Part shown: piece after piece, positions 24,146 to 33,443 of the stretch
Numbering within the stretch: the stretch's first letter is position 1
How the letters are laid out: the number at the start of each line of letters is the position of its first letter
DNA from: Oscillospiraceae bacterium
GTDB lineage: Bacteria; Bacillota; Clostridia; Oscillospirales; Oscillospiraceae
Direction of reading: 5' to 3'
Assembly: GCA_021202845.1 (NCBI GenBank)
Contig: JAJQCF010000014.1
Span: 1-62,803, forward strand
Length of the DNA: 62,803 nucleotides
Notes under the pieces: model-generated
Told to the model about the DNA's origin: nothing
Database searches by the model: none
What the model saw: only the letters and a program-made list of their open reading frames with translations
Translations under genes and position numbers: made by a program

Positions 24146-25853
24146 ATACGAAAAATGGCTGGATAATCCCGCCTTGAGCGAGGCGGAGTGGAAAGAGCTT
24201 CACGATATCCGCAACGACGACAACGAGATAAAAAGCCGCTTCTTTGCCCCGCTGGAATTCGGCACCGCCGGACTGCGCGGCACCATGAAGCTGGGTCTGC
24301 ACCACATGAACGTCCACGTAATACGCCACGCGACGCAGGCGTTTGCCAACGTCATCTCCGCCGGGGGCGACGAGGCAAAGCAAAAGGGCATTATCATATG
24401 CTACGACTGCCGCATTAACTCCGACGTTTTCGCGCGCGAGGCGGCCTGCATAATGGCGGGCAACGGCATCCGCGTGCGCCTTTTCGACGCTCTGCGCCCC
24501 ACGCCGGAGCTGAGCTTTGCCGTGAGGCACTACGGCGCAACCGCGGGACTGAACATCACCGCCAGCCACAACCCGCGCGAGTACAACGGCTACAAGGTCT
24601 ACTGGTCCGACGGCTCCCAGCTGCCGCCCGAGCACGCCGCGCAGATTGCCGAGCAGATGAGCAAAATAGACATCTTCACCGGCTTCACGCGCGCCGACTA
24701 CGACGAGGCTGTGGCCTCGGGCGCGATTGAGCTTATCGGCAGCGAGACGGACGAGGCGTTTTTGCAGCACGTTTTGGCGCAGTCTATCGACCGCGACGTT
24801 GTGAGCCGCGTGGCCGACGACTTCAAAATTGTCTACACCCCCTTCCACGGCGCGGGACACCTGCTGGTGCCGGAGGCGCTGGGACGGCTGGGCATAAAAC
24901 ACCTCTACCCCGTGCCGGAGCAGATGGTCATAGACGGCGCGTTCCCCACCGTTGAGAGTCCGAACCCCGAAAACCCCGAGGGATTTTATCTTGCTGTAGA
25001 GTTAGCGCGCAAGGTCGGCAGTGACCTCATAATCGGCACCGACCCCGACTCTGACCGCATAGGCACAATGATACGCTCCGGCGACGAGTACGTCCCCCTG
25101 AGCGGCAACCAGCTGGGCGTGCTGCTGCTGGACTACATCATCACGGCCAAAAAAGCCGCCGGTGCATTGCCGGAAAAAGCAGCCGCCGTCAAGAGCATTG
25201 TCACCACCTCCATGGCCGACGCGGTCTGCGAGGCCAACGGCGTACACATAGAGAGCACGTTCACCGGCTTCAAGTTCATGGCCGAGCGCATAGCGCAGTG
25301 GGAGGCCGAAGGCTCTTGGCAGTATATCTTCGCCTTTGAGGAGAGCTACGGCTATATGTGCGGCGACTATGTGCGCGACAAGGACGCCGTGACCGCCTCC
25401 ATGATGGTGGCGGAGATGGCCGCCGCCTACCACGAAAAGGGCATGACGTTGCTGGACGCAATGAACAGCCTCTACGAAAAGTACGGCTACTACGCCGAGC
25501 GCACGCTCAACCTCGTGATGCCCGGTCTGGACGGTCTGGAGAAAATGGCCAAGCTCATGGCGTCGCTGCGCAGCGAGCCGCCTGCCGAGATTGCGGGCGA
25601 GACGGTTGCGGCACAGCGCGACTACCTGAGCGGCGAAATGTCCGTGGCCGGTCTGGGCGTTGTCGGACGCACCTCCATAAGCGGCAGCAACGTGCTCTAC
25701 TTTGAGCTCAAGGACGGCAGCGCATTTATCGTTCGCCCCTCCGGCACCGAGCCGAAGATAAAGATTTATATTCTTGTCCACGGCATCTCCTCCGCCGACT
25801 GCGCCGCACGCGTGGAAAAGTACTCCGCCTACGCCGAGTCCCTGCGCAAGTAA
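24126..25853 (+). CDS. Phosphoglucomutase / phosphomannomutase
   Basis: This 575-aa alpha-D-phosphohexomutase is the PgcA-type long form. It has TAGLRGTMKLG substrate-entry residues, the phosphoserine loop TASHNPREYNGYK (near 140), the metal loop GTDPDSDRIG (near 305), the sugar loop EESYGYMCGDYVRDKD (near 405) and the phosphate-binding RPSGTEPKIKIY near the C-terminus. It interconverts hexose 1- and 6-phosphates for wall and polysaccharide precursors, fitting its place after murA. A strong terminator ends the run. Confidence 0.92.
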   Translation: MTTYRAEYEKWLDNPALSEAEWKELHDIRNDDNEIKSRFFAPLEFGTAGLRGTMKLGLHHMNVHVIRHATQAFANVISAGGDEAKQKGIIICYDCRINSDVFAREAACIMAGNGIRVRLFDALRPTPELSFAVRHYGATAGLNITASHNPREYNGYKVYWSDGSQLPPEHAAQIAEQMSKIDIFTGFTRADYDEAVASGAIELIGSETDEAFLQHVLAQSIDRDVVSRVADDFKIVYTPFHGAGHLLVPEALGRLGIKHLYPVPEQMVIDGAFPTVESPNPENPEGFYLAVELARKVGSDLIIGTDPDSDRIGTMIRSGDEYVPLSGNQLGVLLLDYIITAKKAAGALPEKAAAVKSIVTTSMADAVCEANGVHIESTFTGFKFMAERIAQWEAEGSWQYIFAFEESYGYMCGDYVRDKDAVTASMMVAEMAAAYHEKGMTLLDAMNSLYEKYGYYAERTLNLVMPGLDGLEKMAKLMASLRSEPPAEIAGETVAAQRDYLSGEMSVAGLGVVGRTSISGSNVLYFELKDGSAFIVRPSGTEPKIKIYILVHGISSADCAARVEKYSAYAESLRK

Positions 25854-25881
25854 GCGCGCTTATAATAGTTCATAACAGCCC

Positions 25882-25918
25882 AAACGGGAGCCTGTCACAG
25901 CCGACGGCTCCCGTTTTT
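25882..25918 (+). terminator. Terminator after phosphoglucomutase
   Basis: AACGGGAGCC (25883-25892) pairs with GGCTCCCGTT (25906-25915), then TTTGTTTGG. Confidence 0.9.
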
Positions 25919-25960
25919 GTTTGGTTCGATATGATTTTATCGAGTGGCGCATTGCACGAA

Positions 25961-26287
25961 TTAACTCATGCTGTTTTTATAAGCCGTCCCCCACGCCTCC
26001 ATAGCGTCAAGAATCGGTTTCATTGACTCCCCCAATTCACTGAGGGAATACTCAACTCTCGGCGGAACTTCTGCATAAACGGTGCGGATTACAATCCCGT
26101 CATCCTCCATAGAGCGCAGACTGTCTGTCAATACTTTCTGGCTGATTCCTTCCATGTCACGCCGCAGCTCATTGAATCTCCATGGACGTACCATCAGATT
26201 TCGTAAAATCAGGAGCTTCCACTTGCTCCCGATAAGAGAAACCGTGGTCGCAACAGGGCAATCAGGCAGCTCGTCTTTCGTTTTCAT
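25961..26287 (-). CDS. HxlR-family transcriptional regulator
   Basis: This 108-aa winged-helix protein has the HxlR signature CPVATTVSLIGSKWKLLIL then RFNELRRDMEGISQKVLT. ATG 26287 is preferred to the GTG at 26299 because GAGG lies 9 nt before it. HxlR proteins often sense redox or electrophile stress and control neighbouring nitroreductases and oxidoreductases. It is divergent from the ACGX peptide cluster, which ends in a (broken) nitroreductase, so it is the likely local regulator. Confidence 0.88.
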   Translation of the reverse strand: MKTKDELPDCPVATTVSLIGSKWKLLILRNLMVRPWRFNELRRDMEGISQKVLTDSLRSMEDDGIVIRTVYAEVPPRVEYSLSELGESMKPILDAMEAWGTAYKNSMS

Positions 26288-26341
26288 AAGGCGCCTCACA
26301 TTCTATTTTGCTCTAACATTAAATTTAAGTGTTATATTCAA

Positions 26342-26370
26342 ATTATAGTGCAATGCCTCGCCAAAATCAA
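26342..26370 (-). promoter_or_regulatory. Promoter of the HxlR gene
   Basis: On the minus strand TTGATT (26365-26370), 17 bp, TATAAT (26342-26347). Confidence 0.6.
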
Positions 26371-26424
26371 TCAGAAAATTGCACGGGTTACTTTTTTGTG
26401 GCTATGTAATAAAAATGTGCGTAC

Positions 26425-26452
26425 TTGTTTTCAAAATCGACATCAATATAAT
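26425..26452 (+). promoter_or_regulatory. Promoter of the ACGX peptide gene
   Basis: TTGTTT (26425-26430), a 16-bp spacer and TATAAT (26447-26452), about 55 bp ahead of the precursor start. Confidence 0.6.
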
Positions 26453-26507
26453 GATTATTACAGAGAGCGAGACAGCCCCTGAATACAAATACGGAGGTAA
26501 TTTGACA

Positions 26508-26684
26508 ATGGCACTTTCTAATCTGTCCGGATGGAACAACGAAGCTGCTCCCGCCGCCGCCTGCGGTGCGGCCTGCGGCGCGTCGGATAAGCCGGAGAAA
26601 AAGCCCGCTGCCTGCGGTTCCGCCTGCGGCGCCAGCGATAAGCCCACAGCCTGCGGTTCTGCCTGCGGCGCCGGTGACAAGTAA
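26508..26684 (+). CDS. ACGX-repeat peptide precursor (radical-SAM RiPP)
   Basis: This 58-aa peptide has a short leader (MALSNLSGWNNEAAPAA) and three tandem blocks of the form ACGxACGA plus SDKP or GDK. Six cysteines sit at 19/23, 36/40 and 49/53, three pairs each with C-x3-C spacing. This repeat type is known from the NCBI/TIGRFAM ACGX system, in which such peptides lie beside a radical SAM/SPASM enzyme, as here. The mature structure is not established to my knowledge; a crosslinked Cys-rich peptide is the expectation. GGAGG lies 10 nt before the ATG. Confidence 0.85.
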   Translation: MALSNLSGWNNEAAPAAACGAACGASDKPEKKPAACGSACGASDKPTACGSACGAGDK

Positions 26685-26702
26685 TTCTGTCCGCAAACCT
26701 AT

Positions 26703-26749
26703 CGCCTGATGAGCCGGTATCCGTATATCGAATATCGGTTCATCAGGCG
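26703..26749 (+). terminator. Hairpin between precursor peptide and maturase genes
   Basis: CGCCTGATGA (26703-26712) pairs perfectly with TCATCAGGCG (26740-26749), and the stem continues inward with CCG/CGG and TAT/ATA. No U-run follows, so it may act as a processing or stabilising hairpin or a leaky terminator that favours the precursor transcript. Confidence 0.6.
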
Positions 26750-26816
26750 CCCGCAAAACAATATCCGTCCATAGGATTTTACGATACATACATAGCCTTA
26801 TAGGAGACCGCGCAAG

Positions 26817-27866
26817 ATGAAACAGTATTTTTCTTTTCAATGGCATATTACAGACGAGTGTGACCAGCGGTGCAGGCATTGCTACATCTTCTCCGAAGAC
26901 GTCTGCAAAAAGCCGGACGCCATGAGTTGGGAGCAAATGCAGGACACGTTTTACAACTGTCTGGACTTCTGCGAAGTGTATCACCGGCTGCCGTATTTTT
27001 ATATCACCGGCGGCGACCCTATCCTGCACCCGAGCTTCTGGAGGCTGCTGGGGCTGATGAAGGAGCATGACATTCCATTTACCATTCTCGGCAATCCGTT
27101 TCATCTTACGGATGAGGTGTGCCGCCGTCTGAAGGAACATGGCTGCGAAAAGTATCAGCTCTCCCTTGACGGAATGCGGGAGACGCACGACTGGTTCCGC
27201 AAGTCCGGCTCCTTTGACATTACCTTGGAAAAAATCAGCTGCATCAATCGCGCGGGCATTCGCAGCGTTATCATGACCACCGTTTCCGGCACAAACATTG
27301 ACGAGGTGCCGGACATCATTGACGCAGTGGTTGCGGCCGGAGCAAACGTGTTCGCCTTTGCCCGCTACTGCCCGACATCGGAGGAAAAGGACACCGGCAT
27401 CGAGCCGCTCCGCTATCGGAAGCTGCTGGCTGACTGCGACAGGAAATTCAAAGAGTATGAAGCCGCCGGATGTCAAACTTACTTCAATAAGAAAGACCAC
27501 CTCTGGACGCTCTACGAATACGAGACAGGCGCGTTCAAAATCCCCGAAGCCGCGGAGGTCGGAATGATTTACGGCGGCTGCAACTGCGGCAACTGTCACC
27601 TGACCATCCTGCCCACCGGAGATGTTTACGCCTGCCGTCGGGTTCAGAACAGCAGGGTCGGCAATGTGTTTGATGACCGTCTGGCGGATGTTTGGGTCTG
27701 TGAAATGGAGCGTTATCGGGATTACATGAAGTTTGAGAAATGCTCCAAATGCGAGCTGCTGGCATTCTGCCGCGGCTGTCCCGCCGTAGCCAGCGGGAAG
27801 GACGGGGACTTCTACGCCGCCGACCCGCAGTGCTGGCATGAAATATCGGAAAAGGAGGCTATCTAA
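26817..27866 (+). CDS. Radical SAM/SPASM peptide maturase, ACGX system
   Basis: This 349-aa enzyme has the radical SAM cluster motif CDQRCRHC (C15, C19, C22). Its C-terminal SPASM domain is Cys-rich: GGCNCGNCHLTILPTGDVYAC near 260-280, then CSKCELLAFCRGC near 315-327 and a last C near 340. SPASM proteins hold extra Fe-S clusters and usually modify peptides. It lies 132 bp after the six-Cys precursor and is the likely modifying enzyme. No dedicated protease or exporter is visible next to it. Confidence 0.88.
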   Translation: MKQYFSFQWHITDECDQRCRHCYIFSEDVCKKPDAMSWEQMQDTFYNCLDFCEVYHRLPYFYITGGDPILHPSFWRLLGLMKEHDIPFTILGNPFHLTDEVCRRLKEHGCEKYQLSLDGMRETHDWFRKSGSFDITLEKISCINRAGIRSVIMTTVSGTNIDEVPDIIDAVVAAGANVFAFARYCPTSEEKDTGIEPLRYRKLLADCDRKFKEYEAAGCQTYFNKKDHLWTLYEYETGAFKIPEAAEVGMIYGGCNCGNCHLTILPTGDVYACRRVQNSRVGNVFDDRLADVWVCEMERYRDYMKFEKCSKCELLAFCRGCPAVASGKDGDFYAADPQCWHEISEKEAI

Positions 27867-27868
27867 AA

Positions 27869-28457
27869 ATGGGTGAGCTGATGGAAACTATTATGCACCG
27901 CAGAGCGATTCGCCGCTTTGACGCAAGGCAGATAGAAGAGGCGGCATTGTAGGAAATTTTACAGGCCGGTCTGTACGCTCCCAGCGCTGGGGGAAAGCAG
28001 GGGGGTGATTCTTGTTGTCTGTCAGGACAAAGAGGTCAACGAACGGCTGGGACGTATTAAGCGGGCTAACTCCAATCCGCATATGGCGACGGCCACAGGC
28101 TATGTTTCAAAGGAGCAGCCCAGCATCGCTGACGACCCAAATATCAAAAACGCTTTTTACGATGCGCCTACAGTCATTACCATGTTTGCGCCAAAGAACT
28201 TTCTCTTTTCCGCGGAGGACTGTGCGGTAGCTGCCGAAAACATGATGCTTGTGGCGGATTCGCTGGGTATCGGTTCCTGCTATCTCGGGCAGGGCTGGCC
28301 GGCGTTTGCCGACCCATATGGGCAGGAAATCCTGAAAAAATGGAACATCCGCACAGATTATTACGCGGTCATGCAGCTCCTGCTCGGCTATCCCCGTGAG
28401 GGCGACCCTCACCCCACAGGAAAGCCGCGCAAAAATGACCGTGTATTAAGGTTTTAG
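27869..28457 (+). pseudogene. Nitroreductase-family gene, broken by a stop and a frameshift
   Basis: From ATG 27869 the frame reads METIMHRRAIRRFDARQIEE, a typical nitroreductase start, then hits TAG at 27950-27952, where homologs would have a residue (CAG to TAG is the simplest change). The frame resumes as EILQAGLYAPSAGGKQG, then shifts by one base in a run of six G near 28000. The rest (VILVVCQDKEVNERLGRI through the C-terminus) is intact in the other frame, ending at 28457. These FMN enzymes reduce nitro groups, quinones or enones. It lies 2 bp after the maturase. Confidence 0.85.
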
Positions 28458-28471
28458 ATGGGAGGCTCTTT

Positions 28472-28549
28472 ATGGATGCACAGACCTGTTTGAAGAAATT
28501 GCAATATGTTGGCGTGCTGGCGTTTTCCGGCAAGCCGGAGATTCGATAA
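28472..28549 (+). pseudogene. Truncated PPOX-family (pyridoxamine 5'-phosphate oxidase-like) gene
   Basis: ATG 28472 begins MDAQTCLKKLQYVGVLAF, which matches the N-terminus of small flavin/PPOX-fold proteins of gut Clostridia, but the frame stops after 25 residues. The rest of the gene is missing. A 29-bp element-end-like repeat lies 50 bp downstream, suggesting loss through insertion and deletion. A ribosome site (GGAGG) remains upstream. Confidence 0.55.
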
Positions 28550-28599
28550 AAGAATGAATGCAAGCGCATCTGCACTTGCCTTGCCGGTTGCATTTATCT

Positions 28600-28628
28600 G
28601 GCTCTGTACCAACTATTGACACAAAGCC
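28600..28628 (-). repeat. 29-bp dispersed repeat, copy B (inverted)
   Basis: Read on the minus strand it starts GGCTTTGTGTCAATAGTTGG and matches copy A (14137-14165) at 25 of 29 bases. It sits between the truncated PPOX fragment and the rodA promoter. Confidence 0.65.
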
Positions 28629-28734
28629 ACTTAATCAGCTGTTCCCTAACATGCTCAATCGTCTCTTTCTATCCCTGTCGTTTCACTTCTATTTGAAGAC
28701 TACAATTTTTGCGCCGCTTTTCTCATCATTTGAA

Positions 28735-28763
28735 TTGCGCAAACGGCGCGAATGTGGTACAAT
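28735..28763 (+). promoter_or_regulatory. rodA promoter
   Basis: TTGCGC (28735-28740), 17 bp, TACAAT (28758-28763), 57 bp ahead of the GTG start. Confidence 0.65.
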
Positions 28764-28819
28764 CGGGGTTGTAATTCTCACTTGCCTGCGCGGGCGTTTT
28801 CGGAGGGAGGGATTGAACA

Positions 28820-29980
28820 GTGTCTTTGAAAAAAATTCTGCCGCTGCTGAAGGACTTTTTTCGGCGGGCGGATTTGCTGCTGCTTATCCTTGCCGTAGTC
28901 AGCGCGCTCTACGGTCTTGTGGCAATCTCAACCGCCACGGCCAGCTTTGACGAGGGCAGCTCGGGATATATCGCTGTCCAGTCCGCGGCCATTATCATCG
29001 GCATAGTGCTTTTTGTGGTGTTCACCGTTATTGACATCGACATTTTAGCGGACAAGTGGCCGCTCATACTCGCGTTTTGCGTCGTGCTCATGGGGCTGCT
29101 CTACTTCTTCGGCACCGGCGACACGGAAACCGGCAACAAGAGCTGGCTGCGCTTTTTCGGCATCGGCATACAGCCCTCCGAGGTCATACGTGTGGCCTAC
29201 ATCGTGCTAATGGCCAAGCATATATCCTATCTTAGAGACTACAAGCGCCTTGACCACGTTTTTTCTGTGTTCCAGCTGGCAGTCCACTTTATGATATTCT
29301 TCGGCATGATAGTCGTCATTTCCGCCGACCTCGGCAGCGCGCTCGTCTTTGCCTTCATCTTCGTCGCCATGCTCTTTTTTGCGGGGCTGAAGCTCTACTG
29401 GTTCGTCATCGGCGCAGCGGCGCTCGCGGCGGTCGTGCCGCTTGTGTGGACATATTTTTTGGCGGACTACCAGAAAGAGCGCATATTAGCGCCCTATGTC
29501 GCCTCCATTGACCCCGCGGGCGAAGAGGTGCGCTGGCAGACGAACCAGAGCCGCCTCGCCCTCGCCTCCGGCCGCCTGACTGGCACAGGGCTGGGTAACG
29601 GCACACAGACGCAGTCGCAGTCCATACCCGAGCAGAACACGGACTTTATATTCGCGGTAATCGGCGAGGAGCTGGGCTTCATCGGCTGCGCGGCGGTGCT
29701 GCTGCTTCTGCTGGCGCTGATAATCCGCTGCCTCTATGTCGGCCTGCACTGCAAAAGCTCCACGGGAATGTTGGCCTGCGTCGGCGTCGCCGCGGCGCTG
29801 CTGTTCCAGACATTTGAAAACGTCGGCATGTGCATGGGCATAACCCCCGTCGTCGGCCTCACGCTGCCGCTGTTCAGCTACGGAGGCTCCTCCGTGTTCT
29901 GCACCTTTGCCGCGCTGGGCATAGTCTCCGGCGTAAAATACCGCCCCAAACCGGAGCGGTTCCAGAGGTATCAATATTAG
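28820..29980 (+). CDS. rodA: RodA/FtsW-type peptidoglycan polymerase
   Basis: This 386-aa SEDS protein has about ten membrane segments. The diagnostic blocks are GLGNGTQTQSQSIPEQNTDF followed by IFAVIGEELGFIG, close to RodA (TDFIFAVIAEE) and containing the conserved acidic residues of the family. SEDS proteins polymerise glycan strands with a class B penicillin-binding protein, which is not nearby. The GTG start at 28820 has GGAGGGAGGG upstream. A terminator follows, so it is probably monocistronic. FtsW or SpoVE assignments are possible but less likely. Confidence 0.88.
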   Translation: MSLKKILPLLKDFFRRADLLLLILAVVSALYGLVAISTATASFDEGSSGYIAVQSAAIIIGIVLFVVFTVIDIDILADKWPLILAFCVVLMGLLYFFGTGDTETGNKSWLRFFGIGIQPSEVIRVAYIVLMAKHISYLRDYKRLDHVFSVFQLAVHFMIFFGMIVVISADLGSALVFAFIFVAMLFFAGLKLYWFVIGAAALAAVVPLVWTYFLADYQKERILAPYVASIDPAGEEVRWQTNQSRLALASGRLTGTGLGNGTQTQSQSIPEQNTDFIFAVIGEELGFIGCAAVLLLLLALIIRCLYVGLHCKSSTGMLACVGVAAALLFQTFENVGMCMGITPVVGLTLPLFSYGGSSVFCTFAALGIVSGVKYRPKPERFQRYQY

Positions 29981-30001
29981 AAGTGCGTAATTAAATTCAG
30001 A

Positions 30002-30042
30002 GACTGCGCCGAACGCTCATTCGGTGCAGTCCCTGTTTGTTG
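30002..30042 (+). terminator. Terminator after rodA
   Basis: GACTGCGCCGAA (30002-30013) pairs with TTCGGTGCAGTC (30020-30031), then CCTGTTTGTTGTTT. Confidence 0.75.
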
Positions 30043-30051
30043 TTTGTTATT

Positions 30052-30630
30052 TCAGCGCAGAAGCAAACTGCGCAGCTCTTGGCTGTCCTTGACGTTATAA
30101 AACGCCATTGCGCAGACGGTGTCGCTCACGCCGTCCCTGCGCGGGGCGAGGCAGCACAGGCGGTACTTGCGCGGCGGCGCGTCAACAGCCTTGCCGAAGG
30201 CTGCGTGGATGCAGTTTGGGGTTTCCGACTCGACAATTTTCACCTTTAGTCCGGCGCGGTTCATGCCGTTGACGGCCTTGCTGCCCTCGCACACCAGCAC
30301 TCGCTTATCCGTTATAACGCAGGTGCGGCGGGCGGTTATGGTGCTCCTGTCAAAGTACGGCAGCAGAGCTATGTAGCCGAAGATGAGAATCAGAGCAATG
30401 ACAAGCACCGTCTCTCCCGCGGCGGAAATACCCTGCGACCACACAAGGCCGGCCACAGCGAACACGATTGCACAGGCCAAGCATATTGCGCAGCGCGCGA
30501 TGAAGGCTGTGGTGCAGTCCTTGTCCAGCACCTTATAGGGCTGTGGCTTGCCCTTCCAGAGGATTTTTTCGTCCTCGTTCAACATTCTGCCGAGCGCCTC
30601 GTCGCTCAAAATGGTTTCTTTCTTTGCCAT
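30052..30630 (-). CDS. PH-domain-like membrane protein of unknown function
   Basis: This 192-aa protein has an N-terminal soluble part (EKILWKGKPQPYKV), two membrane segments (about residues 42-64 and 74-92), then a bacterial PH-like domain starting RRTCVITDKRVLVCEG. The order NEDE-WxGKP, two membrane helices, ITxxR resembles small bPH proteins. GGGAGG precedes the ATG. Function unknown. It is convergent with rodA and divergent from the two-component genes. Confidence 0.6.
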   Translation of the reverse strand: MAKKETILSDEALGRMLNEDEKILWKGKPQPYKVLDKDCTTAFIARCAICLACAIVFAVAGLVWSQGISAAGETVLVIALILIFGYIALLPYFDRSTITARRTCVITDKRVLVCEGSKAVNGMNRAGLKVKIVESETPNCIHAAFGKAVDAPPRKYRLCCLAPRRDGVSDTVCAMAFYNVKDSQELRSLLLR

Positions 30631-30711
30631 TGTTATTACCTCCCTTTGAGTTTTTACACTTCAATTTTAGCTTTTTTGCGGTTAATTGTGTGTAAAGGGA
30701 AGGCCGTTCGC

Positions 30712-30758
30712 TGTTAAGGTTTGTTAAGTATTCGCCGCTTTTCGCGCAATTCTTAACA
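30712..30758. promoter_or_regulatory. TGTTAAG repeats upstream of the KdpDE-like pair
   Basis: TGTTAAG occurs at 30712-30718 and 30722-30728 with a 10-bp period, and its inverse CTTAACA at 30752-30758. Direct repeats one helical turn apart are typical of OmpR/KdpE-type response-regulator sites, so this may be the autoregulatory site. Confidence 0.5.
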
Positions 30759-31893
30759 CTGTCTTTATTTAATTATCCTTCCGCTTGTGCTACAATGCTC
30801 TTGAAAAGGCGGTGAGAGAAAATGAAAAGGTTTTTTGCAAAGCGGTTTTTGAACTTAAATCTCAAGGACGTAATCAAGACCGCTGCCACACTCGCCGTCG
30901 CCTGCGCCGTCTGCTTTCTGCTGCTGCCTGTCAGCCAAAACGACTTCCACGCGCCGCTCATATTTGTGCTGGCGGTACTGCTGATATCACTGAACACAAA
31001 CGGTTACATTTACGGCATATTCGGCAGCATTTTCGCGGTTTTCGGTGTCAACTACGCCTTTACTTACCCCTATTTTAACCTGAATTTCTCCATTGCCGGC
31101 TACCCGCTGACGTTTTTATGCACCTTCGCCGTCTCCATAGTTGTCAGCACGCTGACGACAAAGGTGAAACAGAGCGAGAGCCTGCGCCTTGAGAGCCAGC
31201 GGGAGATGATGCGCTCGAACCTGCTGCGCGCCATATCCCACGACCTGCGCACTCCCCTGACCTCGATAATCGGCTCTATAAACGCCGTGCTGGAAAGCGG
31301 CGACGCCATGCCGCAGAGCGACAAGACCCGCCTGCTCTCCGACGCCAAGTCCGACGCGGAGTGGCTTGTGGCAATGGTGGAAAATCTGCTGAGCATAACG
31401 CGCATACAGGCCGACCCCACGCAGTCGCTGCACAAGGAGCCGCAGGCCGCCGAGGAAATTTTGTACGAGACGGCCAGCCGTTTTCGCAAGCAGTACCCCA
31501 ACATCAAAGTCGATATCCTCATTCCCGATGAGGTGCTTATGGTGCCGATGGACGCCATGCTGATAGTTCAGGTGCTGACAAACCTTATGGCAAACTCCGC
31601 CATACACGGCCAAACCACCACAAAAATCGCGCTCTCTGTCCGCGCTTCCGGCAGCGAGACGGAGTTCAATGTCAGCGACAACGGCGTCGGCATCAGCAAA
31701 AGGAAGCTAAAAACACTCTTTGAGGGAGGCGAAATCAGCTCCGACGAACAAACCGACGGCAGCCGCAGCATGGGCATAGGGCTCAGCGTGTGCAAAGCGA
31801 TAATCACTGCCCACGGCGGCCGCATATGGGCCGATGAGCCTGAGAGCGGAGCCTCCGTAACCTTCACACTGCCGCTTGAGGAGGTGGCTGAAA

Positions 31894-32598
<705 letters not shown>

Positions 32599-32605
32599 GC
32601 GGACA

Positions 32606-32650
32606 GAAAAAGGCTCCCAACCTCTGCAAAAAGAGGTCGGGAGCCTTTGG
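32606..32650 (-). terminator. Convergent terminator between the response regulator and HEPN genes
   Basis: AAAGGCTCCC and GGGAGCCTTT, with inner ACCTC/GAGGT, form a long stem (about 32609-32650). The minus-strand side ends in CCTTTTTC, a good U-run; the plus side is weaker. Confidence 0.7.
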
Positions 32651-32652
32651 CG

Positions 32653-33036
32653 TTATATGGATTTTTTCGCCCAAGCGAGAAATTCGCTCGCCATTTTAAG
32701 AGCGTTCTCGGCATGGTGTTCCTCCAAAAACAATTCGTTCGGATAGCGAACTGCAACGCCATACGGTGTCAGCGTATCGGCATAGTCATAATACTTTTCG
32801 TCTATCTCAACCGAGTTCTTGAGCTGGTTTAAGAGAAAAGAAAGGTCGTGCAGCTTTGGCATACCGCCCGGTGCGCCTTTAGATATGATAACCGCTTTGA
32901 TTGCCTTTTCCGCGCACTGCTGGCAATGATAGCATATAATCTCTAAGGGCTTTGGATAAAACGTATTGAAAAGGTGCCTCGCAACGTTAAAATCGGTCTG
33001 CGCTGTGGCAAACCAGCGCTTTGCTTCATGTTCCAT
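32653..33036 (-). CDS. HEPN-domain protein
   Basis: This 127-aa helical protein starts MEHEAKRWFATAQTDFNVAR and carries ICYHCQQCAEKAIKAVII, the core helix pattern of HEPN-domain proteins (PF05168 type, where YFAQQAAEKALKA is common). ATG 33036 is chosen over an upstream start because AAGGA lies 10 nt before it. It overlaps the nucleotidyltransferase gene by 11 bp. Such MNT-HEPN pairs can be toxin-antitoxin modules, but the RX4HXY RNase motif of HepT is not evident, so toxicity is uncertain. Confidence 0.75.
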   Translation of the reverse strand: MEHEAKRWFATAQTDFNVARHLFNTFYPKPLEIICYHCQQCAEKAIKAVIISKGAPGGMPKLHDLSFLLNQLKNSVEIDEKYYDYADTLTPYGVAVRYPNELFLEEHHAENALKMASEFLAWAKKSI

Positions 33037-33340
33037 ACAGTAGAATTCCTTTCCGATAGACTTCGTTTTCGAGGGAGGGAATCCCTTTGCGGTTTTCAAA
33101 TCGGCTCTCGCTGCTCACGACAATATCCACAGGCCGCCGTTTTATTTGCCGAATTGCCCTGTATGCCTGCGTGGTGGCGTTGGCAATGTCGGACACCGTG
33201 TCATCTACGACAATGTAAAAATCAAAGTCACTCTGCTCTGTGTTCGTCCCGTCAGCAAATGAGCCGAAGAGATAGATGCGGACGGGAGAAAGGCTGCTCA
33301 CAAGCTGCGCTTTCAAATCTTCAATTTCGCGTACAGGCAT
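33026..33340 (-). CDS. MNT-type nucleotidyltransferase
   Basis: This protein of about 104 aa has the minimal nucleotidyltransferase motif YLFGSFADGTNTEQSDFDFY, with GS and the DxD catalytic pair. In MNT-HEPN modules the transferase can AMPylate and silence the HEPN partner. The ATG at 33340 gives MPVREIEDLK; a GTG 9 bp earlier is possible. A promoter lies about 45 bp upstream. It heads a two-gene unit with the HEPN gene. Confidence 0.78.
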   Translation of the reverse strand: MPVREIEDLKAQLVSSLSPVRIYLFGSFADGTNTEQSDFDFYIVVDDTVSDIANATTQAYRAIRQIKRRPVDIVVSSESRFENRKGIPSLENEVYRKGILLYGT

Positions 33341-33382
33341 TTCGCACACCGCCCTTCTGTCAGCTTTTATACAACTGCTATA

Positions 33383-33411
33383 ATTATATCAGTATTCCGC
33401 AATAAACACAA
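33383..33411 (-). promoter_or_regulatory. Promoter of the MNT-HEPN pair
   Basis: Minus strand TTGTGT (33406-33411), 17 bp, TATAAT (33383-33388). Confidence 0.55.
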
Positions 33412-33443
33412 TGTGAATTTATAGAGTTTAGCATAAATGTCCG

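Noticed and set aside
26388-27839. Long minus-strand open frame covering the ACGX peptide and maturase
   Set aside because: It has no family features and no ribosome site; the plus strand encodes clear radical SAM, SPASM and ACGX motifs.
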